Assembly: GCA_963575745.1 (NCBI GenBank)
Contig: CAUYUJ010015516.1
Location: 237,645-301,644, forward strand
Reading direction: 5' to 3'
DNA from: Prorocentrum cordatum
Lineage: Eukaryota > Sar > Dinophyceae > Prorocentrales > Prorocentraceae
DNA: 64,000 nucleotides
Part shown: positions 55,793 through 64,000 of the stretch, piece after piece
Position numbering within the stretch: the stretch's first letter is position 1
How the letters are laid out: each line of letters begins with the position of its first letter
Notes under the pieces: model-generated
What the model was told of the DNA's origin: nothing
Databases searched by the model: none
Seen by the model: the letters and a program-made list of their open reading frames with translations, nothing else
Position numbers and translations under genes: made by a program

Positions 55793-56752
55793 TCACGCGC
55801 TAGCCTCCTTGCCGTCCACCGCGTTTTGCATGATCTCCTCCATGGCGCCAGGAGGCGCCGCGCCCAGGGCCCTGCGCGCCCCTGCTTCGACCAGCGCCTT
55901 TTGCAGCAGGCCGCGGACTTGTATGGGAGAAGGCAGCGGCTGCTCGTCGGACTCTGGCGAGGGCTGGTCCATCGGCACGTCTCTCCGCATGATGTGTCTC
56001 TTGCGCTTGGTCTGGTCGTAACATTTCATCACTCGGAACAGCCGCATAATGTCGTACAGCTCATCGGTCCGCAGCTCCACCCATGCTTTGTCGTGCCAGA
56101 GCTTGAGCCTCGCGCGCGTCAGCCGTCCCAGCGCTACTCCACGCTCGAGCAACTGGCTGAGAAACCCATCGAAGATATGAAGGTGAGGAGGACCGAGCTG
56201 GTGGCCTTTTCCGCGGGCTCGGACTTCGTGTGAATATGTCACCCCGCACTCGCTGACAGCGACCACCTCTGGCGCGTCTGCGTCCATGAAGAACGTGTCC
56301 ACGCCCGCGGCCCACAGGTCCCGCACCATCTGCGAGGTGAGCAGCACCTGCTTGACCATCACGTTGATGAATGCCGCTTGCTTCTTGTTGAAACCCATGT
56401 CCTTGACCTTGCCCAGGTGGCGGTTGCGATTCTTCTTGTCTCCTTTGTCTTGAACGGCGTTCTCCTGCGGACCGCTGGCTGCGGCGTTCGGTCCCCCAAA
56501 CCCCGAAGTTGCGCCTCCGCCCTGCCTGGGCGGGGGTGCCTTGGCATTGCCGAGGGCAGGAGCGCCCGCGGCCTCGCCGTCGGCAGCCCGCTTGGGGAGG
56601 CGCCACTTCGGAGCCGCATCAGGAGAAGCAGAGCCTCCCAACTGACGCGGGCCTGTGACTTTGACGTCGGCGGTCGTCAAATCCACGAACCTATCGAGCA
56701 TGAACAGGCGCATCGGCCCGCACGCGATTTTGAGGGTGTCGGCAGCCCGCGC
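55793..56752 (-). CDS. Hypothetical protein, best host-exon candidate of the window
   Basis: From the first ATG at 56,713 the minus frame encodes 306 residues. It stays open to 56,752, where TTTTAG directly precedes it and could be a splice acceptor, so this may be a last exon with the start further upstream. Residues 1-100 are Pro/Ala/Gly/Lys-rich linker. From about 105 the composition is compact: VKDMGFNKKQAAFINVMV, VDTFFMDADAPEVVAV, QLGPPHLHIFDGFLSQLLER, then a helical basic segment to about 250 and an acidic Pro tail. I do not recognise the family. Rival frames in this stretch are shorter and lower in complexity. The stop is TGA at 55,793. No repeat underlies it, unlike most long frames here. 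Confidence 0.5.
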   Translation of the reverse strand, partial: ARAADTLKIACGPMRLFMLDRFVDLTTADVKVTGPRQLGGSASPDAAPKWRLPKRAADGEAAGAPALGNAKAPPPRQGGGATSGFGGPNAAASGPQENAVQDKGDKKNRNRHLGKVKDMGFNKKQAAFINVMVKQVLLTSQMVRDLWAAGVDTFFMDADAPEVVAVSECGVTYSHEVRARGKGHQLGPPHLHIFDGFLSQLLERGVALGRLTRARLKLWHDKAWVELRTDELYDIMRLFRVMKCYDQTKRKRHIMRRDVPMDQPSPESDEQPLPSPIQVRGLLQKALVEAGARRALGAAPPGAMEEIMQNAVDGKEASA

Positions 56753-56789
56753 CTAAAACGTTTACAGAGGGACGAGGGGGGAAGAAGCG

Positions 56790-56868
56790 CAGGAGGAGGA
56801 TGAGGAGGAGGAGGAGGAGGGGGAGGGGGAGGAGGAGGAGGAGGAGGAGGAGGAGGAGGAGGAGATCC
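56790..56868. repeat. (GGA)n microsatellite
   Basis: GGA repeats with G-rich interruptions, directly upstream (minus sense) of the candidate exon. Confidence 0.92.
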
Positions 56869-57274
56869 GACCCGTTCGACACGCATGGAACTCACGGGCA
56901 CATGCTGGCACGGATCGGGGAAGGTGCCGCCGAAACATGAGGCTGGTGCTGCCCGATTTGGCGACGGGGTGCGCCGATGCTGCATGGAAGCGGGAACCCC
57001 GTCACTGGCGCACGTGCCTTAGTGCATGCTTGCGCGTCCTCAAAGCTCTCAGTGGCTTCGTGGTGTTCTCGGATGGACCTGAAATCTGGGGCCCAACCCT
57101 GGGATATACGATGGGGGGCGTCCATCTCCGACACGGGCACGTCCGAACAGACACCCTTGGGGGTGTATCCTAAGGCTTCCCTCTTCTTCTGAGCGGCTCC
57201 ATCTTTCTTCGAAAAATCGGGGACCGGGGGAGAAAAAACGCCTGCGAGAGGAGACCCATGCGGGGCACCTCTGG
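56869..57274. other. No gene seen
   Basis: Mixed sequence between the GGA tract and repeat M2. A long minus frame (480 codons, from 58,491) runs through this and the next three repeats and is rejected as a composite of repeat sequence. Confidence 0.35.
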
Positions 57275-57431
57275 GGAACCCAAAAGGTACCGATACCGCT
57301 ACCTGGGCCTTTCCCGGGATGCGTTCTGACACGGATTTCGAGGCGAATCCAGCGGTGGTGACGAGGGCCTCCCAGGAAACCAAAAATATGGAAAACAGGC
57401 GGAGGGTAGAGATCTGGGTACATTATCCTTC
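57275..57431. mobile_element. GGTACC-ended dispersed repeat M2
   Basis: Left end AACCCAAAAGGTACCGATAC, core GATTTCGAGGCGAATCC and GCGGTGGTGACGAGGGCC, right end GATCTGGGTACATTATCC. Inverted ends and ~150-bp size fit a MITE. Five other copies in this window are in the same orientation. Confidence 0.75.
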
Positions 57432-57435
57432 TCTG

Positions 57436-57643
57436 ATCTGCGGCGAGCGAGGGAAGTGAGAAGGCGAAGGCATTCTCAGAAGGTTCGGAAGTTCCCCGGA
57501 CTTCTGAGAAGTTTTCTAAGCCTTCCCCGAAAACAGAGCAAGCTTCTCCGAAGGAAGGCGCGAGGGCCTCTGAAGAAAAGTCCCGCCGCCTTCTGAGAGG
57601 ACCTCCTACTCCTCGTTTCCCCCCTCGCTTGCCGCCGATCTGA
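57436..57643. mobile_element. Foldback element F3 (CTTCTCAGAAGG family)
   Basis: Ends ATCTGCGGCGAGCGAGG and CCTCGCTTGCCGCCGATC. The interior has CATTCTCAGAAGG, ACTTCTGAGAAG and CCTTCTGAGAGG. It lies 5 bp from M2. Confidence 0.8.
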
Positions 57644-57734
57644 GAGTGGAGACCCATATGGGGCACCCCGCTGGCTCCCCCCCTAAGGGCACAGGGGCGC
57701 GGCGACGACCGAGCGCGTCTGGCAGCACTCGTGC

Positions 57735-57832
57735 GCAAGGGCGAATCCAGCGGTGGCGACGAGGGCCTGTCAGGAGGCCGAAACAACAAGGAAAACGGGC
57801 GGGGGGTATAGGTATGGGTACCTTTTCTCGGG
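57735..57832. repeat. GGTACC-ended dispersed repeat M3 (right part)
   Basis: Starts within the core (GCGAATCCAGCGGTGGCG) and ends GGTATGGGTACCTTTTC. The left half is replaced by CGACGACCGAGCGCGTCTGG, a phrase repeated at 58,243. Confidence 0.7.
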
Positions 57833-58605
57833 GGCGCGCAAACATGGACTAGCGATCCATGGATTTGGCGCGCGGTCGCCAGATCCATGGACCGAGTCGC
57901 CAAATCCACGGATCGGGGGAGGTGGCCTCCCCAAAGTGCGGCCGGTGCCGCCTCGCTCGGCAACAGACATCCGCGATCTCCCATGGACACGGGACCCGTC
58001 GCCAATACACGCCCCCTTGATCCATGTCTGCGATCGCCGAATTTTCCTCCTCTGGACGTTGGGCACCACTCTGGCTGGCCATCACTCGGATGCCCATTCC
58101 CTGTGCTTTTGTTCGATTTCGTGCGTGGCTTGTTCGCCAAATGATCAAGGATGTTCCTCGATGGTCCTCGCCGAAGGAAACATGCACACGTCCGAGCGAT
58201 GCCAAGCTGGACCCCCCCCCCAGGGGCAAACGAGGGGCGCGGCGACGACCGAGCGCGTCTGGCAGCGGCCGTGCGCACGGGCCGGGGGGCCTCGTCGGTT
58301 GTCTGCGCGTCGAGGGGGGCCGGCCGCTGCGCGAGGCACCCCGAGGGGCGCAGGACAGCGGCGACGTGGGCAGGCCCTGGCTGAAGGAACCCAGGGACAC
58401 CTGACTGAATAGGTACAAATCCCAGGATTCCTCCAATCTTAACATATGCTATGGCTTTGCGTCTTCCCTCCCCATGTCCCATAGTTTCCAATTATTCTCT
58501 AGGAATCTATGACTAATCGGCAATCCTTTTTCCTAGGAGTCGACGTTCGCAATTCCTGGTGGCACTGGAGATGCGCGAGGTCTCGTCGGTAGAAGAAGGA
58601 AGCAC
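57833..58605. other. No gene seen; short duplications only
   Basis: GGGGCGCGGCGACGACCGAG plus the next ~15 bp occurs at 57,686 and 58,234. ATCCATGG words cluster at 57,857-57,890. Frames of 100-220 codons on both strands overlap each other and have no domain. Confidence 0.35.
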
Positions 58606-58766
58606 GACACAAGCATAAACTGTTTGGCGCCTCGGGCGAATTTCTTGCATCCGCGCTGGCCCCCCTCCCGCGCCAGGTGCGGCACCGGACGCGCCGCCAG
58701 GCTGGCCCAGCGCGGATGCTAGAAATCCGCGCGGAGCGCCAAAAGTTCATGTGTATGGCCTTGTCT
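58606..58766. mobile_element. MITE-like element N2
   Basis: Second copy of the CCGCGCGGATTTC element: GCATAAACTGTTTGGCGCC on the left, AATCCGCGCGGAGCGCC and CATGTGTATG on the right. GATGCGCGAGGTYTCG lies on both sides (58,570 and 58,783), either a long target duplication or part of a host repeat. Confidence 0.72.
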
Positions 58767-59218
58767 TCTTCGAGGCATCCAAGATGCGCGAGGTTTCGGT
58801 TGGGACAGCGCGTGTCCGCACTCCGCCAGGCGCCCAACGATGCCTGTATGAGGACTCGATGGTCCCGTGGTATCTGCGTGCAGTCGGGTTGGATTGGAGA
58901 TGACACGCGAGAGGACGCCAGACCCTTCCGAACGCCACATTGCCATAGGAATGTAGAAGGCATGGGTCGGCAATCACAGGACAAAAGGGTGCCATCGATT
59001 TTTGGCGGAGTCGCCCTGATCGGACTCGACTGTAGGCCTGCGGCTTGGCCTGGTACATCTGCAGAAAAGACCCCCCTATCCCTGATGTATCTGGCTCTCC
59101 TGACTTAGGTCCCCTCCCAAAGGGTTAGGGTATTTTTTCGATTAATCATTACAGAACCCCCCACAAGAAACCTCCCACAAGAAACCCAACGCTGAGACCC
59201 CAGGACGTCCATTGACTT
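58767..59218. other. No gene seen
   Basis: Mixed sequence with a 143-codon + frame that begins inside N2. No domain is recognised. Confidence 0.35.
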
Positions 59219-59330
59219 TTGGTGTGGGAACGTCACGCTGTCCATGACAAAACAATGGAAACCCAAGAAACCCAGGGCACCCTGGAGGCAAGCAGGGTGT
59301 TTCTTGGCATGGGCCTCCACTGTAGACCCC
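59219..59330. repeat. Dispersed ~120-bp repeat R2
   Basis: Pairs with R1 (27,750-27,872) and has the same palindromic CCAAGAAACCCAG...GTTTCTTGG core. Confidence 0.7.
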
Positions 59331-59669
59331 ACTCCACAGGACCCCCCCCCCCAGGGACGCCGCAAAATGGCGACAAGTGGACCGCGAGGCACCCACGGAG
59401 GGTGCGCAAAACTGCCCTCCGCTCGACACCCAAGGCCGCAACCAAACTGGCGACAGTCCGACGACTCGCAGCGTCCACAGAGGCCTGACTAGTCCACCCA
59501 GGCGACTCGCAACAGCCACATCCTGGCGACAATCAGACCGGTCGCAACATCCGCAAAGTCCCGCTTGGATCTGCCCAGGGCCGCACTCCGCTGCGTCCCC
59601 CTGGGCAGAGCGTTCGGATCTGAACAACATCGCGCCCTGCGATGCCTGCGAGCAGAGACCAACGTGTGG

Positions 59670-59817
59670 GGAACCAAAAGGTACCAATACCGCTACTCCA
59701 CGGGCCTTTCCCGGGATGCGTTCTGACCCGGATTTCGAGGCGAATCCAACGGTGGCGACGATGGCCTCCCAGGAGGCCCAAAAAGGGGAAAACGGGCGTA
59801 TGGGTACCTTTTCCTCC
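59670..59817. mobile_element. GGTACC-ended dispersed repeat M4
   Basis: Best-preserved copy: left GGAACCAAAAGGTACCAATA, right TGGGTACCTTTTCCTCC (inverted ends), core GATTTCGAGGCGAATCC. It lies between two copies of CTCCGCTGCRTCCCCCTGGG (59,589 and 59,829), so it may split an older repeat. Confidence 0.78.
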
Positions 59818-60479
59818 TTTGCATCTCCGCTGCATCCCCCTGGGCAAGGCGTTTGGATCCGAACAACATCGCGCCCTGCTCGACGCGGCACGTGCACGAC
59901 CGACCCCCTGCCACATCGTACAACTCCACACGGACGGCCACGAAGCGCCTCCTGGCGACTCCTTCAGAACTCCGCGAAGACCGCCCCTCCTCCTCCTTCT
60001 CCTCCTCCTCCTCCTCCTGCTCCTCCTCCGTGCAAGCTGCCAACAAGCATCAAGGAGCCCCAAGAGGGACCCCAAGGACTCTCCAGCAGGCCCCAAGTAG
60101 GCAAATCCGCCGACCCTGTCGGCGTGTGGAAGAGGCTGTTCCGTTTGACTTGTCCTCGTCGTCGTCGTGGTCGTTGTTGTCGTCGTCGTCGCTGTCGCCG
60201 TCGCCGGTCCCCTCCCTTTCCCTGAGCCTGGCGCCGCTGCCTCCACTTTCACCGGGCCCTCCTCCTCGAGCGCGCCAGCCACAGCGAAATTGAGCAGCGC
60301 TGTAGTTGAGTCGAAGGGAAGCCCCTTCCCTTTGATCCCTTCCCCACCGGGGGGGGGTCCCGGGGGGGTCCAGGGGGGGGTCCCGGGGGGGGGGGGTCCC
60401 GGGGAGGGGTCCCGGGGGGGGGTCCCGGGTCAGATACGACTCCCCTCCGGGCGGTTCGGGAGCCCAGACAATCCCCAAG
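59818..60479. repeat. Low-complexity block: CCT, GTC and G-tract repeats
   Basis: CTCCTC repeats (59,985-60,030), GTCGTC repeats (60,143-60,205) and G tracts of 7-14 separated by TCCC (60,348-60,428). On the G-rich strand the last is a strong quadruplex candidate. No gene. Confidence 0.8.
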
Positions 60480-61020
60480 ACGTAGCAAAAGTGTCCCGAG
60501 ATGCCCCCAAGAATGTCCTCGAGGGACCCGAATCGCCGAAGTATCGGTCCAAGCCGCGAATAGCCTCCAGACAGCTTCGGAAGTTCCCACTACAAGCGCA
60601 CTCCCAAGAGGGCCCTAAGGAGCAACAATCAGCGATTTCCCCTAAGTTTTTGAAAGATTTCGGCATTCTCGCCTTGTCAGCTTCCCGACGCTCCAAGACA
60701 GAAGCCCCCAAGACCGCCCCAATATCGCCCAAGAGGCCTCCAAGAGAGCACCAAAACGACCCAAGAGGGCCCCAAGACCGACTAAGAGGCCTCCAAGACA
60801 GCCGAAGAGGCCCCCAAGACGGCTCCAAGGAGGAGCCCAGACGGGGGACCCGAACGGACATTTCAAGCCCTCGGCCTGAGAAGCTCTCAGGCCCCCAGGT
60901 CCCTAAGAAGCCCCGCAAGAAGCCCCAATAAGCCCCCAAGAGACCCCAAGAGGCCCCCACGAGGCTTCCAAGCGGCCCCCCAGAGCTTCCCAAGAGGCCC
61001 CCCCGAAGAGGCCCCCGAGA
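60480..61020. repeat. Dispersed CCAAGAGGCC-rich repeat G2
   Basis: Shares with G1 the centre CAGCTTCCCGACGCTCCAAG, followed by parallel wording (CCCCCAAGACCGCCCCAATA, CAAAACGACCCAAGAGGGC). A GTCGTC tract follows at 61,026-61,042. Confidence 0.75.
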
Positions 61021-61301
61021 GCACTCGTCGTCGTCGTCGTCGTCGCCCTCAGGGTTGGCGGCACTGGCCGTAAGGCCTTCGCAATACATTGAAATGCACA
61101 TGCATGTGTTCAACAATTCCAGCTTAACGCCCTGAAGTCCTGGCGCGAGGTCCGATATACAACTGGCCGGCCTTCGGGCCTCACTAGACTGTGCCCCAGC
61201 AGTTGAAGAAGCCTCCCAGAGCCCTCTGTGACAAAGGGCTCCCAGATGCAACAAGACTGCCCGAGAACCCCCTAGATGGCTCCAAGACAGTCCCATTGGG
61301 G

Positions 61302-61452
61302 GGAAACCAACGGGTACCGATACTGCTACTCCCCAGACCTCTCCTGGGATGCGTTCTGACAAAGATTTCGAGGCGAATCCAGCGTTGGTGACGAGGGCCG
61401 CCCAAAAAGGGAAAAACGCGCGACGGGTACCGGTAAAGGTACCTCTTCCTCC
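61302..61452. mobile_element. GGTACC-ended dispersed repeat M5
   Basis: Left GGAAACCAACGGGTACCGAT, core GATTTCGAGGCGAATCC, right GACGGGTACCGGTAAAGG plus TACCTCTTCCTCC. Same family as M1-M4. Confidence 0.75.
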
Positions 61453-61637
61453 TCTAACATTTAGCGCAGGCGGGCGCGCGGGTCATCACCAGAGTGCGCG
61501 CGCGTGCAGGTAGCATCATAGGATGTAGGACCTGGTCAAGCAACCAACGGGAACATGCCTCTCCAGTGCTACGGTACGGTCAGTCGCCGTGGCCGAGCAG
61601 AAGTCAGTGAAAGCAATAAAAGTCTGGTGCTCAATGG

Positions 61638-61888
61638 TCATACTAGAGGCCTCCTAGATGGGGTCCAAGTAGATGGGGTCAGAGGATCTCGCCTCATCGC
61701 CGATACGTCGACGATGCATCGGCGATGCGCTGGCGGCGTCGGCGATGCATCGGCGACGTCGGCGTGGAGAACATTTGGCCCCACACCGAGCCGCATCGCC
61801 GATGCATCGCCGACGCATCGGCGATGCGGCGCGATCCTCCGACCACATCTACTCCGACCCCATCTAGAAGGCCTAGACATACGACCCT
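61638..61888. mobile_element. Foldback element P3 with ~90-bp arms rich in CATCGGCGATGC
   Basis: The left arm (CATACTAGAGGCCTCCTAGA, GATGGGGTC, GAGGATC, then CGATGCATCGGCGATGC) and the right arm are reverse complements with few changes. Arm ends CATACTAGAGGCC and GGCCTAGACATACG. The centre (TGGAGAACATTTGGCCCCA) is short. The arms are themselves built of CATCGGCGATGC words, each a small palindrome. Confidence 0.82.
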
Positions 61889-62151
61889 CAGAATGCAGGT
61901 GGCAATCACAGGCTTCAAAAGTTGTGGACTGGCACTGTCGAGCACAGACTGGCGCGGGGGCTAGCCAAGCGAAGAGCAGAAACAAGGACCTTGAAGCGCC
62001 TGCCAGGGCAGAAGTCCTTGGCGGGGGTAGGCACACCTCAACATGCGAACCACTCCCCCTTACACTGCGTGACCATCGGATATTCGAGTGACATGTTCAC
62101 GAACGTATCGGTTTGGCACGACCAAAATCGGTACGTAAAAACGATGTCGAA
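61889..62151. other. No gene seen
   Basis: Mixed sequence between two foldback elements. Its right part may already belong to the tandem array below (TTTGGCACG, ATGTCGAAC). Confidence 0.35.
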
Positions 62152-62336
62152 CACTCCAGATTTAGTAATAAAAGGGAGGGGGTCTGGACCCTCCAAGACA
62201 AGCCATTTCAGAACTCCCCCGTGGGAGAACCCTCCAAAACATCGTCCCCAGACCCCCCCAGGCCCTCCAAGATAGCCTGGAAGAGACCCCCCCCCGAAAT
62301 GAGACCCCCCTCCCTTTATTTCGAAATCTGGAGTAT
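62152..62336. mobile_element. Foldback element P4
   Basis: Left ACTCCAGATTTAGTAATAAA with GGGAGGGGGTCT, right AGACCCCCCTCCCTTTATTT plus CGAAATCTGGAGT. About 33-bp inverted ends and ~185 bp overall. It is inserted at or in the CGTGCGCGTTTGGCACG tandem array. Confidence 0.78.
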
Positions 62337-62905
62337 CCCACATGCTGGCGCGTGCGCGTTTGGCACGTGCGTTCACTTGTCCAGGCAACCCAGACGGGTT
62401 TCGAGCATGATTTCTTACGTGTCAGGTGGCGTCGGACCTGGGCACCTAGAACTGCGCGCGCGGAGAACAGGGAGATCCAACATACGTCCCAGCACGCATG
62501 CGCTTGGCACGCGCTTTCAAATGTCTGCGGTGCCAGAACGGCCACATGTAGGGTATCCAACATGGGAGCATCGGGTTCTTGACAGGCAACAACAGGAAGG
62601 ATTGTGCGCGGAGAGTGGGGTATCCAACAAACGTCTTGCGCGTGCGCGTTTGGCACGTTTTCACGTTCCTAGGCGCCCAGGCGGGTGTCGAACATTTGAT
62701 CGTCGGATTCTTCACACGTGCAAATGCGTGCGCTGAGGGGGTCTGGCGCGTGCGCATTTTGCAGATCTCCAGGCACCCAGGGAGATGTCGAACATGCGGT
62801 CGCCAAATTCTTCGCATGTGCAAATACGTGTGCGCAGGGTGGTATTCAACATGCGTCCGGCGCGTGCGCATCTAGCTTGTGTCCAGGACACGAGGGGTAG
62901 TCGAA
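62337..62905. repeat. Degenerate tandem array, ~110-145-bp units
   Basis: GTATCCAACATGCGTC, GGCGCGTGCGCGTTTGGCAC, CCAGGCACCCAGG and TGTCGAACAT follow one another in each unit. Units start near 62,335, 62,479, 62,622, 62,730 and 62,848. Frames through it are shadows. Confidence 0.75.
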
Positions 62906-63469
62906 TTCGTGCGGCCGCTGAACTCTCCAGACGTAGAACTCGTAAAACTACGTTCGCGAAGAGGGGGGGTATCGCGGCACATGATTTCTCATGCTCCGGG
63001 CACCGAGAGAAACCATAATGAGAGAACCCATCAATGTAACGTGTCATACGAATTGCGCGGTACGCCTTGCAGACCGCAGCACAACACACCGCACGGCACC
63101 CCACGGCATAGCATGGAATGGCATACCGTAGCATGCCAGCGCGAGCGTGTAGCAGCCCTGCCATAATACTATCTGACTCAAGTACCTTGCCAGGTTCGTG
63201 ACTTCCTCAGGTTCAGCCCTCCCAGCAAAAGAACGGTATGCAATTCGGATGCAACGTGCACCATCAAATACTACCGCGAGGGCGACTAGATGAAGCTGGA
63301 CGGGGGAAATTGGGGCGAAATGAGCGGCGCTGCCGCAGTCCCTGGCTAGCCCCAAGGATGGCCGCGTGCAGGCGAAAGTCAGGCTTCCCACGGTGCCTGG
63401 AATAATGATTCATGACATGTGCGATCGCCATGGCGCTCCCCCGCGATCTTCGCCAGCGGGTCTACACAG
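62906..63469. other. No gene seen
   Basis: Mixed sequence. 63,060-63,140 is rich in CGGCAC and GGCATAGCATGG short repeats. Confidence 0.35.
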
Positions 63470-63607
63470 ACCAAGAACAAAGTGTCGGAGCTCCGCGAGG
63501 AGTTCTGGGATCAGCGCATGGTGCCCCCTGACATGGCACGCTGAGCGCGCCAGGGGTGGCGCGCCAGAAAATCCGCGCGGAGCTCCGAAAGCGTATGTTT
63601 ATGCCGT
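63470..63607. mobile_element. MITE-like element N3
   Basis: Third, shortest copy: GTCGGAGCTCCGCGAGGAG on the left and AAATCCGCGCGGAGCTCCG with GTATGTTTATGCCG on the right. A 199-codon + frame (63,366-63,965) runs through it and is not accepted. Confidence 0.65.
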
Positions 63608-64000
63608 TGTGCCTTTACCGACTGCAACAGCAAACCATCAGCTGCTACCATCAAGGATTGAAACTCGGGCTGGCGCCGCCGCGGGGTTCGCATCGCACAG
63701 TACTGAAGTCTTGGTCGGGGATAATCGAAGGCATTCGAACGGCCATGTGATGGCTGGACCTCTGCCCCACTTCATGCATGCCTTTCCCACCATGCTGGCG
63801 TGGCAAAACAATTGGTTTACGCAACTGGTCGGCTGCATGTGCTGCATCAACCAAGCGCATTCCTGTTTGATCGTATCTACCGACGTGCGCGTAACGTTTT
63901 TGCGTGTGTTAGATGGTCTACCAAGATACCAAGCTTATGATAGCAATGCAAAGAAAGGTATGTGATTCAGCGCGATGGGGATCATGTAGCTGACCGCCCC
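63608..64000. other. No gene recognised at the right edge
   Basis: Mixed sequence. A + frame ends ...LPRYQAYDSNAKKGM at 63,965 but starts across N3. A partial gene leaving the window cannot be excluded. Confidence 0.3.

Noticed and set aside
57049-58491. 480-codon minus frame
   Set aside because: It passes through repeats M2, F3 and M3 and C/G-rich filler. Composition changes with each repeat and no domain appears.
63366-63965. 199-codon + frame at the right edge
   Set aside because: It runs through MITE N3. The part after N3 is short and has no recognisable domain.
1-64000. Dinoflagellate spliced-leader gene, rRNA or intact tRNA genes
   Set aside because: I looked for the GTAGCCATTTTGGCTCAAG word and for tRNA and rRNA signatures on both strands by eye and found none. 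A computed search could still find diverged copies.

Overview
This window reads as nuclear, non-coding-rich DNA of a eukaryotic alga, most probably a dinoflagellate. Three things point that way: long interstitial arrays of the TTTAGGG-type telomere repeat (CCCTAAA on the + strand), an extreme load of micro- and minisatellites and foldback elements, and a Ty1/copia-type reverse transcriptase and RNase H whose wording (QQADAKQA, LQILYGARMARYDLLRAV, SRRQTCVSHSTLEAE) matches the copia family I know from dinoflagellate genomes. The species is not identifiable. I saw no rRNA gene, no intact tRNA gene, no spliced-leader gene and no bacterial-style operon. Most long open frames here are artefacts of stop-free tandem repeats.

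Layout. 1-4,675: microsatellites (CA/CACG, TCC, GTC, GA, GGA), a 100-N gap and a C-tract minisatellite. 4,675-22,806: a telomere-repeat mosaic of twelve modules in the order A1-B1-C-A2-B2-D1-D2-D3-B3-B4-A3-D4, separated by CCCTAAA tracts. Classes A, B and D each have a fixed-length head, a variable tandem array (13-bp unit in A, 10-bp in B and D) and a fixed-length tail carrying an internal CCCTAAACCCTAAAA motif with hairpins on either side. 22,807-31,068: palindromes and foldback/MITE-like repeats, a 43-bp spaced repeat array and a ~95-bp tandem array.

31,069-51,810: one very large (~20.7 kb) degenerate LTR retrotransposon on the minus strand. It has ~85% identical LTRs, a polypurine tract, a candidate primer site and a 5-bp target duplication (GTCGC), and it sits inside the ~95-bp array, which resumes on the far side. 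Its pol is broken by stops, frameshifts, a mutated YVGD site and a 1.7-kb foldback element. Other repeats are nested in it as well. About 7-8 kb of unrecognised minus-strand coding remnants lie downstream of RNase H.

51,811-64,000: further copies of the foldback and minisatellite families seen at 22.8-31 kb, plus the best candidate host exon of the window (55,793-56,752, minus strand, 306 codons from its first ATG) and a weaker 177-codon frame at 53,988-54,521. The main biology is repeat structure: modular telomere-linked units, nested transposons, and at least six families of short inverted-repeat elements. Alignments were made by eye.
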